DNA of 64,000 nt from the NCBI GenBank assembly GCA_018340805.1, contig JACMZG010001908.1, positions 41,374,803 to 41,438,802 on the forward strand. Direction: 5' to 3'. The position numbers were made by a program, and so were the translations under genes. How positions within the stretch are numbered: position 1 is the first letter of the stretch; each line of letters starts with the position of its first letter. Source of the stretch: Microvelia longipes. Taxonomy: Eukaryota; Arthropoda; Insecta; Hemiptera; Veliidae. Shown here one piece after another: positions 12,953-23,738 of the stretch. The notes beneath the pieces were generated by a model that was given only the letters and a program-made list of their open reading frames with translations, had not been told where the DNA came from and did not search any database.

Positions 12953-15900
12953 TCATGTATTAGTCTTGATTTTTCCGCTCGGACTCTGTTGGCTGACAGC
13001 CTTAGCCTTGGCTTTCTCATACAGAGGCAGTAGCTGTCCTTGCTTTGCCAATATTTGAGTATTTCAACAATAAGAGGTAAGTAGTTGTGTTTTCGTCGTA
13101 TGTTCTCCAGTTTGTAACGTTTAGTTTTATTTTCCTCGTCTTCAATAAGCAGTTTAAGTCTTGAGATCTCACTCTGTAGTGAATCTGTTTCCATGCCACT
13201 CTCCTGAATAAGTTATAATAATAATTCATACAATAATAAATATAATTATAATATTAAACTAATAATAATTTAGTTCAATTAAATAATACAAATATATAAA
13301 AGGAATAACATATTAAAAAATCTGGGCAGTACAGTCTATCGTTTAGTTTAAAAATCCCCAAGGTCATAAGTATTTTCGGGATTGACCAATGAGAGAAGCC
13401 GCTGCCAACCTCTCACTTAAAAAGAGAAAAAAAAATCCCTACCACAATAACCGCTGTAGGGGAAAAACCTTCTTCCCGGCAATCGTTCACTTTGTTTGTG
13501 GTTCTTCTTTTGATTACATCGTTTTGAAAACTACCTTCAAATCAATCTTAAAAATGATATTTTAAAATAAAACTACACAAAAGAAATGTAAAAAAACATC
13601 GCCTAGAAAATACGGGTAAAATAACCTGATTTGTTACATAGTTTTTTCCCGCTCCCTTCTTGCAGGGATTTTTTTTCTCAAGATTCAATGGTGTCTAAAC
13701 TGACCTGTCAAGATTTTTAAACTAAACGATAGACTGTAGAATATAAAAGGACTTGTAGAGACAAAAAAATTAATAAAAAATTTTGGTTTGTACTACTTAA
13801 ATAATTAAAAAATAAATCTAACAATACTTTTCCTAAATAACTACACAGTATAAATGAGGAAAAGTAAAAATCAAGTAGCAAAATTATACAGTACCTCAAT
13901 CTGCTTGTTAAGTTCACTAAGTCTTTTTTCATACTTGAGTTTTCTATCAGATACAATGGCCATCAAATTAAAATGAATTTCATTCTTGTTGTACCTAAAA
14001 ATTAATAATAAATATTTGATAAGGAGCCAGGATAAGTATGGAAATCCTAATTGAGGACTAAATTTTGAAGGTGAAGTAAAACAATTACAACAAACTTTAG
14101 CTCACCTGTGCTTAAGACTGAAAATTTATTGCAATTATTACTTAACACAAAAAACCCTACTACTCTTCAATAAGGTGGGGGATGAATAACCACAACCCAT
14201 ATTTGGTTCGGGAGATTCAGAACTTTGTTTACAGTATACATGTTGAACAGGTAATTCTGATTAAACAAGTAGTAACTGGTTTTAAATACCAACAGTCACT
14301 CATTTTAAAAAAATAATAATACTAAGAGGATTGGATATTTTCTAAAGATCTTAATATACCAATTTAGTAAAGGAAAGAACAAAACTATAACAATTCGTAT
14401 CATAACTTTTAAAAGCAATTAATGATGTCATACAAAATAGAGCAGACAAACAACTTGGTCAGTAACACTCAGAAGGTCTTGAAATCAGGTGAATTCTTGG
14501 TTTCGGAATTTGTTTTATTATTTAGCTACTATATAAATGAGGAAAAGTAGAAATGGAAGTTTGAATGGTTCTATTTGAGTGTATTGTTTGTGAAATCAAT
14601 AAAACTCTTATATAAGACTTACTTGTTTATTCTATTTTGAATAACAGGCCTAGCTTTAGATATCCAGTGTTGGTTAGGTTCAATAGGTCCTAGATCTATG
14701 GGTCCTTCACGGAGCCCATCCAGTTCATAGAGTCTACCATCAATAGGAACATAACCCACAAAATGGTAAACTTCATCTTCCTTAGCACTCGTCTTCTCAA
14801 ATTCAAATAAACTTTGTCTATTAAACATATATAAAATAATAATAATAATTAACAATGCTGAAAATTAATAACAAAATGAATTATTTAAATAAAGACATGT
14901 AAAAAAATCATAGTTTGATTACCAAACATCAATTTTAAAGATTAAGTAAAAATAAAATTTAATCCAACATGGAAATAATAAAAACAGGTACTGAAACAAC
15001 AGTACTGATAAAAACAGGTACTAAGTTAATATAGTTAATAGTTAGAAGTGAACTTAAATAATATCAAAGAAATACTTACTGAGTTCATTACAATCTTTTT
15101 TAGGCTTGAACCCATAGAGTCATTTTAGAGTTTCTATTTTCCCAAATGCCACGGTACTGATAACCCCTACAGTTTATGCATACCTTGCTCAAAGAAGACC
15201 TCGGTACTTCTAACCCCTCCCCCCCTTCTTTACGAGACTGTATCTGTGACCAAGCCTATTAACTACTCTGATTTCATTAGTCTTACCCAGCCCACTACCA
15301 ACTAATTTTAGCAACCTCATCAGTTCCTCCAGTCTCATCACATAATCATTATACTTACAGCTCTAAAGAATAAAACTAATTTGACTTTACTCCTACTAAA
15401 GAATTAAACACACCATAATCCATAAAACTTCTTATATTTAATTGATTTTTTTTCTTTTTCATACATTATTATCTCAATTTGAGGAACATATTTTATATTA
15501 TGGCTACAGTTTCTATGATTACCGACACAACTACACTGAGGGGTTTATTTGGGTTTCGTGTCGTTTTATTTACTTGAAAAATAAATGTTCCTATTATTTG
15601 ACAGGCAGTAAAAAACAGGGAGAGAAGAAATTCTACAGGTTTCTACTTAGCCATCCAAAGAATAGATAAAGAACAGGGTCAAAATGAACCAATAGAATTC
15701 CTCCCTTGTTGATTTTAAGTGAGCTCTCAATTAAATAAAAGCAAAGCTACAACTCCAGTCAAAAGCTACATAATAAATAAAGTAATTGCCAACCAGTCAA
15801 GTGTTTCTAAAGACTCATAGAAAAATAATAAATATTACCTAGCAAATGAATTATGAGCATCCCTGATAACCTGAGCATTGCTTAAAGCTAATCCTTTCAT

Positions 15901-18900
15901 ATTTGGATCAAACGTAGAGCAGAACTCTTTGAACTCAGATAGTGTTGGACCTAGAGTAACATCAGAGTGTTTGCAGTTTAATAAGATACTAAGGATTGCT
16001 TGAGTTGCACACGCATTGTTTATAACCTGCCAAACAAAATAAATATGTTAAACCTTCTCCAAATAAAATTATATTAAAAATTATATATTTATCAAAGATA
16101 ATGTTATCAACAGAAGAAAAATGTAAATGCCTTGCAATTTTAGGTGCCAACAATTTTTTTTAACTATTGTTTTATTGGGGTGGTAAATCCAACTTAAACG
16201 GCCACAAGGATTTTTTTAGCAAAGTTAAAATTCATGTCTAGCACATCAAAAAAAGAATATGCAAAAAATTTAAATAAAACTTTCTAGTTATTTACTGCAT
16301 TAGTAATCTATAGCTTAAACCTAAATATTTGATTTATTTTATTAAAGGTTCAAGATGAGTATTGTGATTCCATCCAGACCAATCTAAATTTTTAATTAAG
16401 TATCTTAGCTAGAATTATTTTACCTGTTTAGCAAAGAAAATTTTATCGAGCCTAGAATCCTTGACTACTGATGCACTGGGTTCATCGTCAGCTACCCATT
16501 TAAATAAAAATATCAATCCATGAATAGGCCTGTAAATAAAACAAACAATAGAATAACTTAACTTCCTAAAAGAATATAAATTATATCTAATTATACAAAG
16601 TATGAATGGTGGAATCAATGTCTTTTCAAAGACCCATACAAACTTGCTGATATCGCACAAAGCTACAGATATGAATATTTCATTTTCGCAAATAAATAGT
16701 TTTACAAAACAATAATAAAATAATGAATCCCAAAAAAATATGTTTGACTCAATCCTGAAAGATCTGAAGACATTTTTGTTCCTAGTGAGGGAAAAACAAA
16801 CACATAGGTAGAGAAAATCCAGATTGTTATTTATACTATTAAAATAGGAAAACAAAGGGGGATGGTGTAATGTTTATTTTATTTATTCGCTGTTCCCTAC
16901 ACTCTCTGCTATCCTAAAACATAACATCACATAAACATCCTAATAATATACAATTATACAATTTCAACCCTTGATATACAATTAAGTTTTTAAATATAAT
17001 TTGGCATCTTTGGGTTTGTCATAGTCATCAAAACTGTAGTTTTAATAGCTAATCAAAACTCCTTAGGATATAATCAAGCTTCCTCTTGCAGAGATAATTT
17101 GGCCTAGTAAGAAAACCTTCTCCCGTCTTCTCTATGTAAGTAACTATTGCAATAGAAAAAGAAATTGTACAGTTATAAAAAAGTAACATACTTCAATTCT
17201 TCAAATTGATCCGCCTCCAAGCTCCATAATTCTTCAACCTGAGCTCCGGAACAACCTGAACAGAAACAAATGATAAGTTTAAGGTCGTTGCATTATTAAT
17301 AAAGAAGCAAAGGCTTGCTTCAAAATAAAGTGAAATAAAATCAACAAGTGATTCATGTATTTTGGGCTATCAATATGAATGCGAATGTCAAAAGAAGAAA
17401 CTTTTGGACACTAGGGTTACTTTTAGCAACTATTGTAATCGTAGAGAAGGTTTATGCCAATATCATTTTGCCTGTCATTGATAAGGGTTAATTTGTGTGA
17501 CAGAAATTCATACTTTTTGGGGGTTAGTTTACAAAATATAATAACATTTGACTATTTTCTATCACTTACAGAGTGGCAGGCAATGTTGAAATATCAAGAA
17601 AACTCTACCCTTTTTTAAAATTCATCTTTCAAAACTCACTATAGTTTTTAGGGGAATTGGTACCCTTGTTATTCTATTTCACTATATAAAAATGATATAG
17701 AATGGTAGAAGAAAAGTACAAGAAATGTTTTCTTGAACTCAGAACACTTCAAAATAAAATCAGACACTATATTCATCCAAAATTCTACAAAAATGTAAGG
17801 AATTTTAAAGGCATATTTAAATAGCTGAAATTTATCCCCAAAATCAATACAGTATTCTAATTCATCCATAGAGATAAGGATAAGGCACCTGGACGCAATG
17901 TTACGACTTGTGGGGTACCCATATTAGGTAAAATAGGCAGCTAAACTAAGCATGTAGAGAATACTATCTTTTATCCCCAAAAACCTTTAAAAAATGTGAA
18001 CAATATTACGTGAGATTTCGGAAAACCCCTTAAAATATGTGGACCTTAAATTTTACAAAACCCTTAGAAGGAAAAATTCCTTTATCTTGGAATTGGTACA
18101 CAGACCAATAGATATGTTTGATAGCACAATAGCACCTTTGTTAATATTTTCTCTAATAGAAGATTCCTATGAATTAGTAGACTTACATCCTTTAAATTTT
18201 ACACTCTCTACATCAGCCCTTCCCAACCCTTGGGTCGCGACCCAGATTGGGTCGCGAACGAAATTTTTTGGGTCGCCAAATTTTTTATTATTAACAACCA
18301 AAAAATGAGAAAGATTTATGTGAAAAGATTATTATAAACAAATAACAGATTTGCTTAAACAGATATTATTTTTAATAGAAATTTATAATACTTTAAACAT
18401 GCGATAACAAAAGAAGCCGCGGCCAAAACATTTCTCAGAAGTCCTTTACCGACAGAGGCACCCGCCTTTATCTAATTCTTGCTAACTTTGATGAATTGTT
18501 ATACCTATGATAATAATGTGTTTAACAGTTTCTTATTACTTCTTTTAAAGGTTCGGGTTATTAAAATTATAATGTTCAATTATACGTGAATTTGGTTCTA
18601 ACAAACATCAACGTAGTTTAATATCGTGTACAAGTTTTTTAATTATAATTGTTTCACCAGTTTATTTATTTTATAGTTTTGCGTTTTAATTAAAGTAGTG
18701 AAATGAATAAACAAAACACGGCTTGACTTATTAGTGGAAAACCAACTGCAACATATTAGTCATTGATATGATACATATTTATTTGTTTTATTCTTTTTTT
18801 GTTTACTGTAATCATTATTTGATTTTTTTCCATAAATAATAAATGCTCATTTTTATATTTAACAATGCTAATTTTTATATTTAATTTTAAGTATAAAAAC

Positions 18901-21265
18901 CTTATGAAAATTATGATTTGACGATGCCTGTAGGGTCATAACTAGTTCGGCAATAAATAAAAACGCCTGCGATTTTCAGGTTATGCAAAATAAATGCATT
19001 TGGGTCGCCAAACTTTAGAAAAACAAATTATAGGGTCGCAGTACTGAAAAGGTTGGGAAACGCTGCTCTACATGATTAAATAACAAGGTAAACAATCATT
19101 AAGGCTTTTATGCAAAATAACTCAATTGCCACCTCTAACTGAATCCATTTTAAGGGTTTCAGAATCGATACAACTACTCTTAAGTAAACTAAAATGTAAA
19201 AAACGGAAAAATTAAATGTCGTAAAAAAAAAATAAAGGCGGCATTGCTTCTGTTTATCTAGATTAAGAATGTAGTAAAAACAGTTTATGCAACCGAAATA
19301 ACAAAAAAAACACATCTTTATACAACAAAACAGTTTTATTGCAAGAGTTTGTAATAGAATGCACCTTATCTCACTGAGTCTTTTAACCTTAAAGTTCTAG
19401 GCAAGCCGAGGAGCTGACTACGGATCTTGGAAGGAAGATAAGAATTTTTAGGAGATTTATTTAAGTTTGGTTTAGTAAAATAATGTTACATACATGTTAG
19501 ATAATCTTATATTAGAATTATGTTAGAATACTTTTAGTGGTTAGAGAGAATATATTTAACAATAAGTTCCACGTTAGCCAAAAGTTTAGGTACCAAACTC
19601 TTGATCAAGAAATCTGTATTCAAATCTCAAAGAGGATGAAAAGTTTTTTAAAAGGAGATTTATTTAATTTTTTTTTGATTAAGTAAAATAATGTTACAAG
19701 CACGTTACATAATTCTAGTGCAGAGGACCACAAGCTTGGTGAATTTCCTTTGAAACACGTGCTTCTTTGCTTTAAAATTTATATCTAGCTCAAATGTTCT
19801 GTTCATGAATCATAACCAGGAGCAGTAGCATAACTACTTGTTACTCCAAACTTTTCAAAGGAAATGGCCCTTAAACATGATAAAAATTAAAACAATCAGA
19901 GTTTGATACTAGTACATATAATGCTGTGAATTTCCAATTTTTGATTGATGTCTTCAGTTTCGAATTAGCTGTATTATAAATATTTTCATTTTTTTTTTAT
20001 TATACAACCTTTATTTATAAAATAAACAAACATCAAAATACATATTACAATTAATCAGGTTTATTCCTTCCCATGGAGGAAAAACAGAAAAAAATTAGTA
20101 ACAAGTAAAGTGATGTAGAAATTCATACAGTAGGGGTGGGGGCGCGGGACACAGTGGTCTAACTACCCCGGAATAAGCTAGTTTAGATGGACTTGCCTTA
20201 AGTTCACCCTTTCTCCACTAGTGGCAGGTTGGTTCACCTTGTATGCCATATATAAAATAATTATTTCTTCAATTCCTAGATTAAAATTATTTAAAAGGGT
20301 CTTTAACAATGTTAAAAATTGTATTATTTATTTTAAAGGTATAATCACGGATTACTTAGAACCAGAGGCCCCACCTATATGGGAGATTTTGGTAAGGCTA
20401 GTTCTACCCCACCCTCACATTTCTAGAAAATTTTCTTCTGTACAGTGTCGCTCTCAGGTAGCAACATGTTTAACTTTGGATAATAGAAAGAGACAACCAA
20501 TTTCGCGATATATCCATCACATCAACTACTTTCTTCTACCTGACCCAACCCTACCTTGACAATTTTCACAATAGCATTTAAATGGATTTACTTTAAGTTC
20601 CACAAACCTAAGAGATGGTTCTTACAATGATATTATTTTCTTTTCATCATAATGTTATATATACAATGATATTAATGTTGCAAATTAATCTTCCTCCAAT
20701 ATTTATTGTTAAAAGATCATAATAGTAATTTTAAAATAATTCTGGCGCGGTGGTCCGCATGCCGGGCGAATTTCCTTTGGATGCGTGTTCCCGTGCTAAA
20801 CAACATTTCTTGCTTATGCAAGAACCATGCCCATTGCGTGGTTCCGGTTCATGCTTTAGAACCTAAGCAGTTACTCAAATGTCAAGCACTGCTCGTAACT
20901 CATTTTGTCTGTATTTTCCAAAGGAAATGCGCATAATTATCCAGTTAGTTGTAGAAAACTATGCGTCTAAAATTAGAAGTACGCACTATTATTTGCACTA
21001 GTTTAAAGCTTAGTTACTTATCTTTAAGCTTAGTCAGTTATCTTTTAGGGTTTTAGCGCATTTCCTTAGGAAAATACAGACCAAGAAGAGAGAAAGAAGA
21101 GAAAAATATTAACCCTGAGTTTTGCCGATTTTTTAAAAATTTTGCTGACTCAGCAAACCGGGTTAATAACGTCACAAAAACCTGGTTTTCAATATGATTT
21201 TTGTACCAAGTTTGTTTAAAAAATACTAATCCGTTCGAAAGATAGAGTGTTTACAAGAAAGTGTC

Positions 21266-21329
<64 letters not shown>

Positions 21330-21355
21330 TATATATATATTATATATATATATAT

Positions 21356-21418
<63 letters not shown>

Positions 21419-23738
21419 AATATATATATATAAAGTTTCGCGAAACGTATTTTTTTGTCATTAGGGACCTCTGAAACGGATTCGTGTGTTCGAATTCTGC
21501 CATGACGTCTATCCTATTAGCGAATTTTATTCCCAAAGGAAATTTGCTAAAATATATGTACATATTGACACTTGTAGTAATAATTTTTAAATGTAAATAT
21601 TCATATTCAAATCATACTCTGGGTTTAAACTAATTTATGATACGTTTATAGTACAATCATTACAAGCAAGCCTGGAAAAGATTTCGCCCCCCCCCCTCAA
21701 ACGAAGTAAATTTCTCTCTAGGATTGGTTTTTGTTTTATTCTCAGTGATTACTCTTACAGCACTGCTCACGCTCAATGCTGCTTAACTTTTATGATCATG
21801 GACATACTTAATGTATTTAAACGAAACTTATGTAAGTCTTGTCACGGAGTACTTAGAAATTAGAAAAATAGTCTCTGGTCTTATACATAGCTACATGCGT
21901 CTAAATCTCAATCTAATCGCATCAAAATTTTAACTAAGACATTATTCAGGTTAATGACGTCATAAAAACATTTTTTCCTAACAGAACAACTACAGCTATA
22001 GACTGATTTTAATACAAAGTTTCAATTCTCTAGCATATAAATACTAGAAGTTACGATGATAATAGACAAATACACACACAAACCACTCATGAGATCTTCG
22101 AGACCTTTCATGAGTGGTTTCATGACCTTTCTTGAAAAACACCTGAGGCGGATGATGTCAGTGTCATCCCAATTGAAATTAAACGGATGTATTTACTTTT
22201 AGAGGACGAGCGAAGCGAGTCCGAAGACGTGTTACAGCATACATTTGGCGAATTGCATATTCTGAAGACGAGCGAAGCAAGTCATTCGTAGGAAAAATGA
22301 GCGAATCTGATGTGACGAGGAAAAGTTCTGAGGTACCCCGTAACTGATTCTTAGATTTAATCTAAATATCATATAATGTCACAAAGGATATAAATAGTGA
22401 ATTTGTATGCATTTATTACCATCAGCAACAGTTGACCTATTTTTAAATACAATCTTGTAGAGAAAAGCTAGTGAAGGCCTAAGTTTTTTGTTGGATATAA
22501 TAATATATAATTACCAGATTTTTGTCTGTAATAAAAATATTAGTGTCAACATATTTTTGATAAAAATCTATTATTTAACAATAACTTAGCAAACAATATT
22601 AACCCAGTAAAAAAGAGGTAAGGAAATTATGATTAAAAACTGTTAGAGGGTTAAAAGAAAAGCAAGTTATTATAAACTAGTGCTCGGTGCGGTAGTTGAT
22701 GCAACTAATCCCTGTTTTTTTAGGATCACCTAAAACCAGGGAGTTGGATCACTGTGTCTCTGCCCCCACCCCTACTGTATGAATTTCTATATCACTTTAA
22801 TAACAAGTAGTTATGGTACTGCTCCCCGGTTATGATTCATGAACAGAATATTTAAGCAAGATATAAATTGTAAAACAAAGAAGCACGCACTTCAAAAGAT
22901 ATTCATTAAACAATCGAAGAATCAGCTACCGTCGATACTTGCTGTTGGATATAAATATCCCTAGACCGGTTTCGGCATAACGCCATCATCAGCAAGCGGG
23001 GCAACACTCGAGCTCTCAACTAATAAAGTTAAATCAATGAATAACTTCTAGTCTCAATGAGCACGACGAGCCCTCTGAAGATGACTCGTCGTGCTCATTG
23101 AGACTAGAAGTTAATCACTGATTTAACTTTATTAGTTGAGAGCTTGAGTGTTGCCCCGCCTGCTGATGATGGCGTTATGCCGAAACCGGTCCAGGGATAT
23201 TTATATCCAACAGCAAGTATCGACGGTAGCTGATTCTTCGATTGCTTCTTCAACTTGCGGTAAATACAACCTTTGATATTCATTAAACTTGAAAACCTCA
23301 GCATTAGATTTTTTTGTTAATAACATCTATTAAGTAGAGTTTACCATCACACTAATGTTATACATCAAATACATAAGATACATACAGGGTATCAGGATGT
23401 AGACTATATTCCATCTCCTCTGTTTTAGCGTATTCAACACATGGTTCTTACGGCATATTTATTTCACAGCATTAAGCTATCGTACTTAATACGATCAGTA
23501 TAATTAGTATGCTGTGTGTGCGCCGCAAATTTAACAACCAGAGTGTATTAAATACGCTCTTCAGTTAAATATACTGTGAGAAACTTGTAAATTTACAGTT
23601 AATTCTTATACCATAAAGTTATAATAATCTCATAACAGGCTAAAAAAAGTCAAAATACAAACCAAATTCTTTTATAAGCTCAGTAAAGACACCAGGATCA
23701 CTCTCAATCAAACACCAATTTCCAGCAGAGCTAGCCAT
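12953..23738 (-). CDS. UCHL5: Ubiquitin carboxyl-terminal hydrolase isozyme L5 (UCH37), last exon frameshifted
   Basis: Cysteine deubiquitinase that trims ubiquitin chains at the 19S proteasome (through ADRM1/Rpn13) and also joins INO80. Exons, minus strand: 23738-23663, 17255-17192, 16529-16424, 16026-15839, 14817-14623, 13994-13895 and 13203-12953, all with GT-AG borders. The start [18 protein letters not shown] aligns with human UCH37. Catalytic residues appear as Q82 and C88 ([12 protein letters not shown], split by an intron), H163 (VYHFVGY) and D178 (RLYELDG). The UCH domain fills about residues 5-225, followed by the helical ULD/KEKE tail. Expected length is about 326 aa (human 329). 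In the last exon the frame matching UCH37 ([11 protein letters not shown], then [17 protein letters not shown]) changes near 13050-13060 as if one base were missing. Read literally, the ORF runs on to 12877 with an unrelated tail of about 58 residues. Intron 1 is about 6.4 kb and full of repeats. A candidate ATTAAA lies at 12907-12912. Confidence 0.95.
13332..13736. mobile_element. Tc1/mariner-type MITE with TA target duplication
   Basis: Perfect 25-bp terminal inverted repeats (CAGTCTATCGTTTAGTTTAA... and its reverse complement) are flanked on both sides by TA (13330-13331 and 13737-13738). The element is 405 bp with no coding frame. The TIR and TA duplication fit a non-autonomous Tc1/mariner element. 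It lies in UCHL5 intron 6. Confidence 0.88.
18214..19065. mobile_element. Non-autonomous hAT element with 8-bp target duplication
   Basis: The ends CAGCCCTTCCCAACCCTT and AAAAGGTTGGGAAACGCTG are imperfect inverted repeats of the classic hAT form (CAGxGxTTCCCAACC). They are followed inwards by GGGTCGCGAC-type subterminal repeats. The 8-bp direct repeat CTCTACAT flanks the element (18206-18213 and 19066-19073), the expected hAT duplication length. At 852 bp with no transposase frame it is non-autonomous. It lies in UCHL5 intron 1. Confidence 0.93.
19718..20185 (+). repeat. SINE-like repeat, family 3 (interrupted copy)
   Basis: 19718-19855 (from a degenerate GGACCACAAGCTTGGTGAATTTCCTTT head through GTTCATGAATCATAACC) and 20095-20180 (ATTCATACAGTAGGGGTGGGGG) match in order, as reverse complement, the fuller copy at 22682-22890. 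The stretch between them is unrelated and may be an insertion. No open frame of note. Confidence 0.5.
20735..20960 (+). repeat. SINE-like repeat, family 3 (head region)
   Basis: Begins TCTGGCGCGGTGGTCCGCATG, repeated almost exactly at 62281. GGTTCCGGTTC about 100 bases on resembles a Pol III B box, so a tRNA-derived SINE head is possible. The GC-rich word stands out from the AT-rich surroundings. A 112-aa plus-strand frame just upstream (20221-20559) looks like chance. Confidence 0.45.
21271..21432. repeat. AT dinucleotide microsatellite
   Basis: About 160 bases of (TA)n/(AT)n with a few register slips, in UCHL5 intron 1. Similar tracts occur at about 39215-39289, 50299-50341 and 52367-52460. 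Confidence 0.97.
21737..22330 (+). repeat. Interspersed repeat, family 4, copy A
   Basis: Shares ordered blocks with 29976-30560: a CTTATACATAGCTACATGCxT...AAATCTCAATC block, a GTTAATGA(C/A)GTCATAAAAA block and a CAAAGTTTCAA(T/C)TCTCTAGCATA block. It also carries the word GACGAGCGAAGCGAGTC, present in related form at about 30035 and 54900. A partial relative lies at about 39550-39650. Non-coding; class unknown. Confidence 0.55.
22682..22890 (-). repeat. SINE-like repeat, family 3 (minus-strand copy)
   Basis: The reverse complement runs in order through GTGCTTCTTTGTTTTACAATTTATATC-like sequence, GTTCATGAATCATAACCGG, ATTCATACAGTAGGGGTG and a GCACCGAGCA end. It matches the copies near 19718 and 20095. 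It abuts the hammerhead-bearing inverted repeat. Confidence 0.55.
22960..22996 (-). ncRNA. Hammerhead-ribozyme-like core (minus strand, second arm)
   Basis: Mirror copy in the left arm. The core CTGATGA, stem II GGC/GCC, GAAA and ACCGGTC are unchanged. Stem I reads CTTG with TAGG. Two of the five differences between the arms fall in stem I, and both keep pairing as G-U wobbles. Predicted cleavage lies between 22964 and 22963. Confidence 0.6.
23159..23195 (+). ncRNA. Hammerhead-ribozyme-like core (plus strand)
   Basis: In order: stem I 3' strand CCTG (23159-23162); CTGATGA (23163-23169); an extra T; stem II GGC-GTTAT-GCC (71-73 with 79-81); GAA plus A15.1 (23182-23185); a 2-bp stem III with CG loop (ACCGGT, 23185-23190); cleavage base C at 23191; stem I 5' strand CAGG (23192-23195), which pairs with CCTG. 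This is the minimal type I layout in which short stem III usually requires dimers. The unpaired T between A9 and stem II departs from the consensus. Confidence 0.65.

Larger units (their letters stand above)
22898..23288. mobile_element. Inverted-repeat element with hammerhead motifs (Penelope/retrozyme-like)
   Basis: Two 160-bp arms, 22911-23070 and 23085-23244, are reverse complements with 5 mismatches (about 97% identity) around a 14-bp spacer. A 14-bp direct repeat GATATTCATTAAAC flanks the unit (22898-22911 and 23275-23288) and may be a target duplication. Each arm carries a hammerhead-like core reading outwards from the spacer. Hammerheads with very short stem III are known from Penelope-like element terminal repeats and animal retrozymes, and Penelope copies often carry inverted terminal pieces. 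No reverse transcriptase sequence is seen, so the assignment is inference. It lies in UCHL5 intron 1. Confidence 0.7.
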
